From Nymphaea colorata (Eukaryota > Streptophyta > Magnoliopsida > Nymphaeales > Nymphaeaceae), in assembly GCF_008831285.2 (NCBI RefSeq), contig NC_045140.1:539528-599527 (forward strand): DNA of 60,000 nucleotides, given 5' to 3'. Of this stretch, positions 12,115 through 22,990 are shown piece after piece (position 1 is the stretch's first letter; the number at the start of each line of letters is the position of its first letter). The notes under the pieces are model-generated. The model ran no database searches, was not told where the DNA came from, and saw only the letters and a program-made list of their open reading frames with translations. The translations under genes and the position numbers were made by a program.

Positions 12115-12190
12115 AGGGTGGGCATCGAGCCGGCCCGATTCGGCCCGTCGGGCCGGTGCCTGGGCCCGGCCCGATAGCCTGGGTCTCTAG
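12115..12190. mobile_element. Partial copy of the GGCCC-rich hAT-type MITE
   Basis: The sequence begins AAGGGTGGGCATCGAGCCGG and continues as GGCCCG-rich DNA, closely resembling the terminal part of the intact element at 1937-2211. The AT-rich core and the second end are not recognisable, so this is a fragment. Confidence 0.5.
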
Positions 12191-13249
12191 CAATGTCTAG
12201 CTTTGGTACACTAAGTGTTACCCCCTCTACCAATTCTTCCATGTTGGCACACTAACTACTTTGATGTCCATAGCACCACTTTCAGCTTCCTTTCTCTCAG
12301 TCACTGGACGTCACATAACGTCATTTTCACGAGCAAAGCCCACAAAGCACTCTTCACAAGAGGGTTTTGCTCCTACCTGAATCACTTCATAAGCTTCAGC
12401 AATTTCATTTAGAAACAGCAATTTGAAGTTGCAAATGCGTGCTTTGTGCAATTGAAAGGTAAAGGCGAGCACACATTTGAAGGATGTGCTTATGAAAAGC
12501 TTTTGGTTGTTTCGTTGTGTGGTAACTAGAAGTGAGAATACTCAACCAGGACATCAAGGTTTGATAGAAAATTACAATTGTATGTCATTAGTGTTTGACC
12601 CTTACCAATTGATGGAAAGTAAATGATCATTGGAATTGTATGCCGCTGACCATTACAAAAGAGTAAATCTCGTTTTGTCTGAAATTCATGCCATTCAAAG
12701 TTGCGAGTGCTTTGTGCAATTAAAAAGAGGGTTTTGTTCTGACGTGACGTGACTTTCAGCAATTTAAAGTGGTGAGTGCTTTTCTCAAACGAACGGGTAA
12801 TTTTCAAAGTCAAGGTCGGCATACACGACTTTGCTTTGCATTTCATCAAAGTTGTTCATGAATCCAAAACGAAGCGGGTGTGCTTATGAAAAGTGATGAG
12901 TAGGACAAAATGGTATTCATTGGAAGCACTTTAAATGATTTCCTAAATCAGTGACCTTCAATATCATCAATAAAGGTATTGAATGAGTGCCCCCACCAAA
13001 AGAAATTTATGGCTTGGCTAGTGCTCACCTTCATTACCCTTTTGTATTACTACACCGTCGGGCCTTGTGCATTTACTATATGTTAACACTCGCGCAATTA
13101 GTCGAAAACTGGACTTGATCATCACCCCGGGAAGAAAGGAAGAAGCAGCACCCTCCCTTCCATGCCCATCGCAAGGTACACCAGGGAAATACGAAGTTCC
13201 GTTCCCAATAACTGCCGACGAAAAGACTGCATCTCGCCTCAAGCCTACT

Positions 13250-13902
13250 CTCTCATGGTCTACCTCATATTTCGCTATCCTCTCTTGAGCTCTGGCTAGT
13301 GTAGTGCTATTCTCTGGCTCTGCTATAGCCCGCTACTCAATCTCTCTAGCCTCTGCTAGCTCTCTCTGTAGTCTCTCAGTCTCCCACTGAGATGTCTCTA
13401 GTGTTAGGATGAACCTAGAGATCTCTGTCTCTGATCACCTGATCTCGAGTCTTGATCTCCCTCTAGCAGTGTCCAACTTGCTCCTGACTCACTACTAGTG
13501 GTCTCTAGCTGCAACTCGCTCTCCTCTGGTGATCTGGAGATCTGCTCTAGCTATCTCAAGCTCACTGATCGCAGCTGCTAGCCTCTTTTGGAGTTCTCCT
13601 GTCATGGTGGCCTGCATTCGGTCTTGGGAGTGTTGGTCAAGGTGGACTCTCTGAAGTCGACGAGACCTATCTATCGATTGTTTGACCACGATCCTCTGAC
13701 TCCCGATGTCCGATTGGCTAAAGCGTTTCGTACAATCCTTCGAGCCATCTTCCTTTCTCTTGCTCCTGAATGTTAGGCCCTCCCTGGTGTGGTATTCCTG
13801 AGTCGGCCATAGAATCGAACCAGTTTCAATGCAAATGCAACCATGTTGTGGGTCAAGAGTCCCCTCCATTTTATTGCAAAAGGAAACATGCCAAACAATC
13901 AA
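13250..13902 (-). pseudogene. Fragment of a coiled-coil protein, possibly a retrotransposon gag
   Basis: On the minus strand a 135-codon frame (13902-13495) ends in a charged helix with heptad character (ELQKRLAAAISELEIARADL). The downstream sequence (13500-13270) remains a degenerate run of CTAGAG/CAGAG-type units that would continue the same coiled coil, but with stops. Such Glu/Arg-rich coils occur in plant retrotransposon gag proteins. No zinc knuckle or polymerase motif is seen here, so the origin is uncertain. Confidence 0.3.
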
Positions 13903-14116
13903 TCAAGAAAGGACAAAATGAAACAAACAAGTCCATGAACTAATTAAGCCACCAACATAAGCCAGTGGTTTCCAGCTATCTAGGAAAAAATCCCAACTAA
14001 CAAAGCAAGTGCAGGTTGCAGTTCCTAAAGGGAAGGTTGTCTTCTAAGATTCTATATTGGTGGGCGTCTCCAAGCAATGGACACAACATTACAACTTACA
14101 AATAGACAGGAAATTG

Positions 14117-14215
14117 ATTTTGCTTTCTTGTTCTAAAGCCAACAACCACTGGGTTGTTTGGCAGTCCAAGATTTTGCTTTCTTGTTCTAAAGCCAACAAC
14201 CACTGAATTGTTTGG
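14117..14215. repeat. Short tandem duplication (about 50 bp, two units)
   Basis: The block GATTTTGCTTTCTTGTTC followed by TAAAGCCAACAACCACTG and TTGTTTGG occurs twice in a row, differing at a few bases. It directly abuts the TIR element that starts near 14208. Confidence 0.7.
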
Positions 14216-14453
14216 TAGCATGGACACTCTATGAGTGTTCCATGAATCGTCACAAGGATTACTTTAGATTCATTTTAAACATTAGTTATAGTGTTTTATG
14301 AATCTTCTCAAGTTTTTAAAACATGGGATACTCACAAAGTGTCCCTATTGCCAAATGACCTCCTTAACTAGATGTCCAATTCATGTGTCGCATTTGGCAT
14401 TAATAATCTCTCCTCCCTTGCTAGATAGCATACCGCTTTTCTCTTGCAACACC
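14208..14453. mobile_element. Short TIR element and flank, copy 1
   Basis: The left end reads TTTGGTAGCATGGACACTC, and the right end read from the other strand is TTTGGCAATAGGGACACTT. The inverted repeat extends inward through GAGTGTTCCATG / GAGTATCCCATG. The core from the left end through AAGTGTCCC is about 150 bp; a further 90 bp (TGACCTCC to TCTTGCAAC) is shared with the second copy at 18101-18341. No coding capacity and no clear target duplication. Superfamily not assigned. Confidence 0.55.
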
Positions 14454-15299
14454 ATCATTTTACTAGGGACGTAGTGTAAGTGGCCAAGCTATGGTGATTG
14501 TTCGGTCATCAGTTCAATGTCTGTGAATGCTACTCTTTTGAACTGCAAACGGTAGATGCACGATACTTAGCTGACGAGTGTCCCACTGTCCATCTAGATC
14601 CCAAGCAGCTCATAACATCAGAAGCAAAGGGAAAAAGGAAGGAGCTTCGGCCTCTTCAAGGTATCTATCCCCCTTCCATATGAATTTGTGCTTCAACACA
14701 ACTGCCTTTCTCAACTTTATTTCTTGGTATGTAGATATCTATTTTGACTAAAATATCTTACATCCTTTCCATTCCATATCAAAGTATATGGTTCACTACT
14801 CACTAATGACCATTCAACTACACGTGTGAATTTGTGCTCTCTGTTTGTAATCATTTTTGTCACAACAAACGTGAGAAATATGTCACCATTTGAACCTTAC
14901 AAAAACGTTGTCTTTTCAAATACCAAAATGAAAAAAATATTCAGGTTTTTTTTTTCATTTTTTAATGTCAAACTACTTGTCTTCATTTTCTAATTTTTTT
15001 TTTGTTGTTTATCTATTTATTTTTTATATTTGTATTATTAGTTTCTCACTTACTCTTTATATTTCTCTGATTTTTAGGATTTTTTAAAAAAAATTAAATT
15101 TAACTATATTTTCCTGTATTTTTCAAGCTTGCAGTATTAAGCCTAAGAAAAACCGTCCTATTTAAAACCCAAAAACATTTTTTGTGACTAAGATTATGAC
15201 ATCAGAGCGCTCTTCCACATGTTATCCACAATTTTTTTAGGTTACATCAAACCACCATGCTTCACCATAAAACACACAGTTCCCATCTCATAGTTGGCA

Positions 15300-15500
15300 A
15301 ACTCATTGGGCTGACTCAGGAATCGCCAGTTCGGATCCCCAACATGACCAGACACGAGTCAAAGTTTGGCTTGACTCGCCCTGACTCAGCAGATTCAGTG
15401 ATTTACATTATGGTTATTAAATACTCGACTAAGTCAACAAATCAACTCGCTGATCCAGTGACCCAGTCCTCGATCCTTATCCAAGTCACGTTTTTACCAA
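15300..15500. repeat. GACTC/ACTCG-rich repeat fragment
   Basis: Repeated GACTCG, TGACTC and ACTCGC words resemble the interior of the element at 16773-17526. Boundaries cannot be set. Confidence 0.3.
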
Positions 15501-15944
15501 CTATGCCCCATCCCCAATTATCCAACTATAATCGATGCCTTGGCTTCACCAATCTAAACCAAGGAACACTCATATAAAAGGTTTTAAATGCCGCATATTG
15601 TTTGTTTAAATTCACTAATACTAATCCAACTGCCTCACACGGTCTACATAACGAAGACCAGCTAATAAGATGACAGCTCCCACCGATCCTCCCCTTAAAA
15701 CCTACTGCATTCTATTTCTATAAAGGAAGAAATCAGTTGTAAAGGTTCAAAGATGCAGCAAGGAGTTCATGTTCAATCAAACACAAGAGAGAAGTATATA
15801 TACTCTTCCATAATGCCAGTCGTCTAGAAATCCTCTCTTTCAGTACATCATAGTGTTCTACACTGCTACACGCAACCTGCCCGTGAATAATGGCAGTCCC
15901 AGGTATGATTTTGGTAATTTGGCCTCCTTTCATTTTCATCTCAG

Positions 15945-16240
15945 GCTAGGCACAGGCCGGCTGCCACCGGTACCCGGCCCGACTCGAGCCCAGGCTCAAA
16001 GGGACTTGGGTCTGCCCGACTCATTATCGGGCCGGTCTGTGGGCTCGATAAGCTTAATTCGGGCCAGATAATTTATTTTTTATTAATAAATATAATATTT
16101 TATTATAATTAATTATATTTATATATTATTTTATATTTAAAAATATATTTTAAAATTTAATCGGGCCAAACTCAGTTTTTCGAGTCACACTGGGCCTGCT
16201 CGGTTTTTGGATGTCGGGCCGACCTGATGCTCAGGTTTAC
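15945..16240. mobile_element. GGCCC-rich hAT-like MITE, diverged copy
   Basis: The left arm (AGGCTAGGCACAGGCCGG) and the right arm read from the other strand (CCTGAGCATCAGGTCGG) are weak inverted repeats. They flank GGGCC-rich arms and an AT-rich core, the same layout as the intact element at 1937-2211. No target duplication was found, so the edges are approximate. Confidence 0.5.
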
Positions 16241-16772
16241 TTTCATCCCCACAAATTAGTTGCACTAATTTCTCAATTCCCAAAAAAATTGTATATGCTT
16301 TACTATCAACCGTAGTCATAAAAAAAACGTTTTCACTTTTTAAATAGCGAGGTTTTCTTGAGTATAATATAATATGGTGACATTGAAAAAAAAAAGAAAT
16401 GTGAAACTGAAAAATGGAAACAGTTTGGCATTAAAAAGTGTGAAAAAATGCCTAAAATGAAAAAAAAGGCAGGAAATGTGTTTTGTGGTATTTTTTAGTT
16501 TTGGCATTTTTTTAAAATGGGGTTCTCTTAAAGTTCTGAATGACTGACTTATTTCTTGCATTTTATGTGTTTTTTCTCGGAAACAAAACTCTTTTTTTAA
16601 CCATGCTATCAACTATAATGTCATCAACAAAATACATCCTAAGAGAAATCAAATTAACAAGCCCAAAGCTTGGCAATATAAACTTGGCAAGTTGGGTTTC
16701 TCACTCACTTCAACCATCTGCACAACATCTCGACCACTAATTTGAATATTAACGGCAAAAACGGCTCACCTA

Positions 16773-17526
16773 GTTGAGTATCCCTAGGGATGTTCAACAA
16801 GAGAGCCGAGCTCGATGCGTTTTAGCTCATGTCCTTTAATATATATTTTATGCTTAAATTTTTTACTTTTTTATTTAAGCCATTTTGAGTTTTTGAAATT
16901 ACAAAAAATAGGTATTAGTGTTAAAAGAGTCTAATTGAGTCGAGTTCATCCAACTCAAACTCGACTCGTTTACAAACTTGAGTTATCAGTTAAGCTTGAA
17001 CTCTGCTCGTTTAACTTACGAGTCGATAGGGATGTCAATATATCTAATTTGAATCGGATATCCAACCGATCTTATCCGAAAAGATCGGATGTGAAAAAAA
17101 AAAAATATCCGATTAAGAAATCGGATCAGATTCGGATTTAATAAATGACATCCGATCAAATTTGGATTCGAGTTCAGATACACATAAATATCCGATTGGA
17201 TTTTGATCGGATTCATGTTTAGACAAATATCCCGTAACGAATGCTACTAAACGTTGAAAATTGGCAAAATCTGGTTCAAAATTCAGATTCGGATTCAGAT
17301 ATAAATATAAAAATCGGATTAAAATAAGATTCAGATTGTAAAATCGGATTTCAGATTCGGATACGGATATGAATTTTCTTTATTCGAATTCGAATATGTA
17401 AATATATGAAAAAGCAGATATGATTAAGGATAAATCCGATCCGAATCCAATTTGTTGACATCCCTATGAGTCGAGCTCGAGTCAAACTTAATGGAGCTGA
17501 GTTTGAGTCGAGCCAGAACATTCCTA
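16773..17526. mobile_element. hAT-like non-autonomous element interrupted by a second element
   Basis: The 8-bp sequence CTCACCTA flanks the region exactly (16765-16772 and 17527-17534). Near the left edge is TAGGGATGTTCAAC, and the right edge read from the other strand is TAGGAATGTTCTGG. The interior is rich in GAGTCGAG/ACTCGA words. The left edge defined by the duplication lies 13 bp outside the inverted-repeat match, so that edge is less certain than the right. A second element (17027-17466) sits inside it. Confidence 0.65.
17027..17466. mobile_element. hAT-like MITE with GGATTCGGAT-rich interior (440 bp), nested
   Basis: Both ends are TAGGGATGTCAA as inverted repeats. The 8-bp flanks are CGAGTCGA (17019-17026) and TGAGTCGA (17467-17474), a target duplication with one later change. 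The interior consists of ATCGGAT/TTCGGAT words around an AT-rich core. It inserted into the older element at 16773-17526, so the order of events is readable. Related fragments lie at 18342-18583 and about 19835-20270. Confidence 0.85.
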
Positions 17527-18100
17527 CTCACCTAAGTGTCCCCCTTTTCCATCAATTCATCACCCCAGCCATGGATGCAAGGAAACACACCAGGTGATTT
17601 TGTATGGCTCTATCTAGGAGGAGAGCCCTGGCTAAATGTGGCGTCGTACCTATATAGGCCCATTCACCTCAACTGCTAAAATACATCTTTTTTCTTATGA
17701 TTCTTCGCTTTGGCATGCAAATATGCTATATTTTTGTCACCATCTAGCAGCCACATGGCTCTGGATTTTTGTCTCTGGTAGCTTAATTTCCTCTTCCTTC
17801 AATGGCGTCTTGGCTCTTTTCTTGCCACTAGTTCATACTCGGCGTTATATACTTTTTTTCTCTATGCATTTGTACTTTATCCAGCTCTAGCTTCAGCGAT
17901 GCTTCTCTCTTCCACATATCCCCGTAGCAGTGGGAATTTCATTCTTGCAAGTTCTCTCCTAACCTGTTCGACTACAAGATATATGACCTTTAGTGTTGTT
18001 TAGAATGAGCCACTAAAGGTTTTTGGCGGGGAAGAAACCATGTCACGGAAAACGCCAATGAAAGTGCCGACATTGGTTCATTTCGATGTCCAAATTCTGG

Positions 18101-18341
18101 GACACTCTATGAGTGTTCCATGAATCGTCACAAGGATTACTTTAGATTCATTTTAAACATTAGTTATAGTGTTTTATGAATCTTCTCAAGTTCAAGTTTT
18201 TAAAACAGATTCATGGGATACTCACAAAGTGTCCCTACTGCCAAATGACCTCCTTAACTAGATGTCCAATTCATGTGTCGTATTTAGCATTAATAATCTC
18301 TCCTCCCTTGCTAGATAGCATACCACTTTTCTCTTGCAACA
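18101..18341. mobile_element. Short TIR element and flank, copy 2
   Basis: Nearly identical to 14221-14453 over about 230 bp, with a handful of substitutions and one insertion of about 13 bp. The copy starts GGGACACTCTATGAGTG and continues past the right TIR through TGACCTCC to CTCTTGCAAC. At 18342 it joins directly to a piece of the GGATTCGGAT-rich element. High identity suggests a recent duplication of a composite segment. Confidence 0.7.
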
Positions 18342-18583
18342 GGATTTGTATCAGATTCATTTTTAAACAAATATCATGTATCTAATGCTATTAAATTTTG
18401 AAAATTGGCAAAATCCGGTTCAAAATTTGGATTCGGATATAAATATAAAAATCAGATTCGGATATGACTTTTTTTTTATTTGAATTCGAATCCAAAATCG
18501 ATTTCGAATTTGTGAATATCTGAAAAAGCCGGACATGATTAAGGATATATGCGATCCAAATCGGATTCGTTGACATCCCTAGG
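18342..18583. mobile_element. Right half of a GGATTCGGAT-rich MITE
   Basis: Shares the block ATTTTGAAAATTGGCAAAAT, the GATTCGGATAT words and the end GTTGACATCCCTA with the intact element at 17027-17466. The left half is missing and replaced by the duplicated TIR segment. Confidence 0.75.
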
Positions 18584-19073
18584 CACCCCACAGAGCCTAC
18601 TCATTGAAATCTTAATTTGGTGTTAGAAACTCACGTGAATTTGGGTCCAGTTATATAGATAGTCCCACGAGATTCATCACCCCCATAAGTCATTTGAAAA
18701 TTTGTTAACCATATACTTAATGCTCCATTCAAAACAAATTTCTAGCTCTACCCATGCCTAGAAGCCGACATAGGAGTGAAGCATAGGAGATCCAGTTCCA
18801 TTTTTTTTGTTTTCTTTTTTTTTTAAAAAAAAATATTGCTAATTAGAGGAAAAGTCATCTCCTCCACTGCATCAGAAGCACACGAGGTAGAGTTAAGCTG
18901 AAAAGCAAGTGGATGTGAGAAGTAAGGAGTAAGAATGTCATATATATGTTTGAAATGGTGGGGGTGCCAGAAGTTTTTTTATTGTGGAGTACTGATTCGT
19001 CACATATATCATATATAGATAAGTAAATGCTTGACAGGCGCCTTATATATCTATATTTGAAATTTTATGGGAC

Positions 19074-19096
19074 GGTGTGGGCAATTGCCCACACCG
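19074..19096. repeat. Palindromic family repeat (GTGTGGGCAATTGCCCACAC)
   Basis: A perfect palindrome. Variants recur at about 20448-20470, 20846-20863, 25019-25032 and 26454-26475, each followed within a few bases by a CCC-rich word. At several sites they are preceded by an AT-rich stretch with TATATATA. They appear to mark one end of a dispersed non-coding element whose outer ends resemble CAGTGGCGGAGCCA. Confidence 0.6.
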
Positions 19097-19834
19097 AGCC
19101 CACTATGCGGTTCTGCTTGTTGATGATCTCAAACCGAAATTGAAATGATGACCGCTCGCATTCCAAATAGCATTGACATCCGATTCTGGTGAAACGAGGG
19201 CAGCCATGTCTAAAATTGTCATAGATTGGTTTTGTAAAATTTATCTTTTCATATTGATTTTATTGTCTTTTGTTGGAAATTATTTTTTTCAAAAATACAC
19301 TAAAAAGGATATTTGGTGATAACTAAAAGGATACCTAATTTCTCAATGTTATGAAAAAAAAAAAAACTATTCCTTGCAGTGTTAAGAAATAACCTTTTTG
19401 TTCATCAAGCCTTGGTTATCATTAATTTAGAAAGCTGGGGTTTTGATAGGATAAAAATAAACTTCATATCTTCAATACAAACAAATTTTATGTCTATTAG
19501 CCTCCTCAATTATATTGATGATATTAAATTTACTACTTCCAAATTGGGTAGTTTCTTTTATAAACATCCAAACCAGTGTGATGCTTTTTTTTTAAAAAAA
19601 AATTGTTAATGTTAAAAAATAATTTACCAAAAGCAAACTTAGGTTTGTTTACGATTTTATCATAATAATAATCCGATTTCATCCTGAGCTTAATTCCACA
19701 GTTTCCAGATATTCGTTGGAAATATTAAACGCCAAAGTCTCCGCATCCATTTTGCTCAAAACTTCTTCATAATGCTAATCAAGTTATAAATCTCATTCCT
19801 CTTCAATCTTAAAACTCTCTTGTTTCCAATGTCA

Positions 19835-20270
19835 AAGGATTGGATTTGGATTGCTTATCCAATTAAATTGCTTAATCAATTGGATATGGGAAAAAAAAAA
19901 CGTGTTTGATCAAGAAACCAGATCCGATCTGGATTTAAGAAATAATATTTGATCAGATTCTTATTGGGATTCAATTTTAAATAAATGTACAATTAGATTC
20001 TGATCCGGATTCAAAGTTGGATTTAATTTTAAATTAATATCCTACATTTGATATCCAACATTTTGAAAGTCGTTTTTTATATAATAATCCAGTTTGGATT
20101 CAATTGTGCATTTAAAAGTCAGACTCTGATTCAGTTGTAAATTTGAAAGCCGAATTCCGATTGGATTCAGTGAATTTAAGATTCAGATTCAAATGTGGTA
20201 TGGACTTTTCTTCATTTACACTAAGATCCAAATATGAATCCAAGTACCTGAACATCTGATAAGTTAGATT
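19835..20270. mobile_element. Old diverged copy of the GGATTCGGAT-rich MITE
   Basis: Dense GGATTTGGAT, GATCCGAT and GATTCAGATT words around AT-rich spacers match the composition and layout of 17027-17466. The terminal TAGGGATGTCAA sequences are no longer recognisable. Confidence 0.45.
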
Positions 20271-20324
20271 ACCGTAAAGAGCAACATTCGATTCATGACC
20301 ACCAAATGGCCCAACATACAACGA

Positions 20325-20480
20325 GGGAGCTAGAAATTTTTTTTGAAGGGCCACTCATTCACAGATTTTCGAGACACTTATATATATACACGTAACAGAA
20401 CAAATATTTTAAGATGTTAATGTGAAAATAAAGAAACATTGAGCGCTGGTGTGGGCAACTGCCCACACTATCCCTTTTTG
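20325..20480. mobile_element. Fragment of the CAGTGGCGGAGCCA-type dispersed element
   Basis: Begins GGAGCTAGAAATTTTTTTTG, runs through an AT-rich stretch with TATATATATAC, and ends in the GTGTGGGCAACTGCCCACAC block. A full short relative is at about 57582-57760. Confidence 0.45.
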
Positions 20481-21884
20481 AAGGGCCACTCGCTATAAGT
20501 AAGCTTTTCCTTCATCTCATTAATAACCAACGCATAAGTTCCGAGATATAAAGGGTAGACTAAAAAAAGGTGACATATGCAAGTAAGCTCCATCTTTTGC
20601 ATAAGTTTCAAGAAATAAGAGGTAGACTCAAAAAAGGTGACATCCGCAAGTAAGTTCTCTCCCTCTCGTTAATAGCGAACGCATAAAAAGACCATAACCA
20701 TCTTGTCCACCCAAACCCTAAAAGGTACATAGGGAGGAGATTAAGCTTCAGTATCAGCGAGCCAAAATATTATATTTCTCATTCTTCTAATTTGTAATAC
20801 CATGGTTTCTGAAATCATCATCCAGGGGAAGGTAGACGTGCGGGCATGGGTGGGCAGCTGCCCACATAGTCCCACAATTTTTGTTTATTTTTAAATTGGT
20901 TCTCATCAACAATTTGTTTATTCATATATTACGTGCCGCTCAATTATTTGCTTAGTGTGCCTTCATCATTTTCTTACATCTAATATATTTTATGAACGAA
21001 TGTCCCTTGGTTAAAAAATTTTTGCTGCGCCCCTCGTATCAAAATGTGTTGATGATTGGCTTTGCTGCCGGCATGGAAAAGGGAAAAAAAAAAACCCACA
21101 GCGGTATTGAGGGATACAAGGGATCGATCGGCATTTGATTTGATGCATGTCCTTCGTCAAGAAATTACTTCCTTACATTTATGATTAAATGGAGGCATAC
21201 TCCATAAGACTTACCTTTAAATGCATTACGAGTTTGTGGGAAGTAAGTGAGACCAAAATGAGTCAAGTAAAAGCAATGTACTTAAAATGTGCAGTGTGTG
21301 GTGGTTCAAAGACTAAGCTTGTCAATGACATCAATTCGTTTGAAAGATGTAGTTTTGTCAGTAAGTTCCCATGCGTAGCATTAGGCTATGCATGGTAGTA
21401 TGCGTGTGTTAGGATTAATTCTTTCGATGGATGTTTATGTTGTGTCCACAATCGCGTATAGTGGCACAAGATGAGCAAGTGAAAGCTCGTCATCGAGTAG
21501 ACAATGATCGGCCACCTTGCTTAAAGACATCTAATCAACAACTGATTTCGACTTAGATTTTCTTTAAAAAAAAGTCTTTCTTCAAATGATGAATGATAGT
21601 GCTTGATAATGCTTCATAGTCATACCTTGCCGATGGTCTAATGTGAGATAATCATGAGTGATGGTTTGGTGAGTGTCTGACGGTCCTCGTCTAATCAATG
21701 ATCAGAAAGATATAAAAATGCTTCCATTGCCGCTGGCCGATAGACTTGGCGCCAGGCAAGCCAAATAAATTGGAAAGAGTCGGTCAGTGACAAAGTGTGA
21801 GAAGCTTACTATTTACGTTAATTCATCAAATTTGAAGGATCAAATTAAGTTCTCTTTTTCTACTTTCTCTCTCTATCTCTCTTA

Positions 21885-21885
<1 letters not shown>

Positions 21886-21941
<56 letters not shown>
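21886..21941. repeat. (TA)n microsatellite
   Basis: An uninterrupted TA run of more than 50 bp. Similar TA tracts lie at 39637-39661, 49098-49140 and 57460-57496. Confidence 0.95.
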
Positions 21942-21943
<2 letters not shown>

Positions 21944-22184
21944 ACGTTTCGTCACGTGGAGATGAGAGATAGGCCCATTGAAAGTCACGTTCACTCGTTG
22001 CTTGTCAAGTCTGTGTCATTTGGACCACGACTACGACTAGCTTTGTCTTTTCAGCTTGTTGAGGTGGTTTGTGACAGATGAAAAGTTTGTTATTGTTCCT
22101 ATTTAACTCGTTTTAAGGTTTTATCTACGATATATGTAAGATATATATGTGGCCACTAAAAAAATGCATGGTTCTTACAGATTT

Positions 22185-22990
22185 CGCTTCGTCCCACTTC
22201 ACGTGGAGACCATGTGGAGTGCACGGAACAGGCAGCGTCCATCATTTTCCCCGGGGAAAGGAACCAAGTCAATTTGGATCTCAGCTCGCTGGAATGCACG
22301 TTGTGTAGTTTTCCATCGTCTCAGTGATGGAGATGCACGTCAGGTTATCAACCCGCTTCACGTGCAGACCCATGTGGGCTGCACTGCACCAAACAGGCGG
22401 ATCGGCTACAGGTTGGCTCACCTGGTAAAAAAGTCGACTCGACTCGGTGACTCGTTTTGGTTCGATTATAAATTTTATATAGATCACCTTTTTTATAAAC
22501 AACATGTGATATGAATATTTATCTATATATACTTAGTACGTTTTGTGATATTTGACAATTTAAAATACGACAAACTTCAGTATTTAAGAACACGTACTTA
22601 ATTGACGACCCTAAAAAAGAACCAATTGTTTGTCCGGAACTCGGCTCCGAGCGTGCCACGCCTTCCGTCGTCTCACCGTGACGCAGGCAAACGCCATCAC
22701 GTGCCGACCCATGTGAACTGCATCGGACAGGCAACGTCCTCGGCCAAAAGAAGTAAGAACCAAGTCAAGTCTGGAACGACTCAGCTGCGCCTCTCGACCT
22801 GCCGTGATAACCATCTCGCGTCACACGGGCCAACCGCTTCACGTGCAGACCATGTGGACTCCGGGACAGGCAGTATTTCCGTCTTGCAAACAGACAAAAG
22901 ACCCGAGCTTCGTCCTCCGCTCTGTCGATGTACCGTGCCTCGACGTTTTTCCTGGGCGGCTTGCGACCGCTAGGACAGTTCGGTACTGCC
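22185..22990. repeat. Diverged repeat cluster carrying CACGTG motifs
   Basis: A block of the form TCACGTG-AGACC(C)ATGTG-CTGCA then ACAGGC occurs four times, starting near 22199, 22350, 22695 and 22839. A second shared block, GAACCAAGTCAA followed by T-TGGA, lies at 22261 and 22752. The cluster therefore looks like a duplicated segment of about 250-300 bp with internal similarity. It is a GC-rich island in AT-rich DNA. Short open frames cross it (22149-22514, 22602-22973), but none matches a known domain. Confidence 0.55.

Larger units (their letters stand above)
10905..13000. repeat. Patchwork of diverged direct repeats
   Basis: Recurring blocks include GAGCAAAGCCCACAAA (about 10922 and 12331), GTGTGCTTATGAAAA (about 11190 and 12877) with shorter versions near 12487, and GAGGGTTTTG (12360 and 12726). 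A clean tandem pair of about 77 bp lies at 11204-11280 and 11281-11357 (GCTAATATA...TGGTATGCAC...TTGTCCATCAA). The blocks behave like remains of one amplified non-coding repeat. No terminal repeats or coding region identify its class. Confidence 0.55.
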
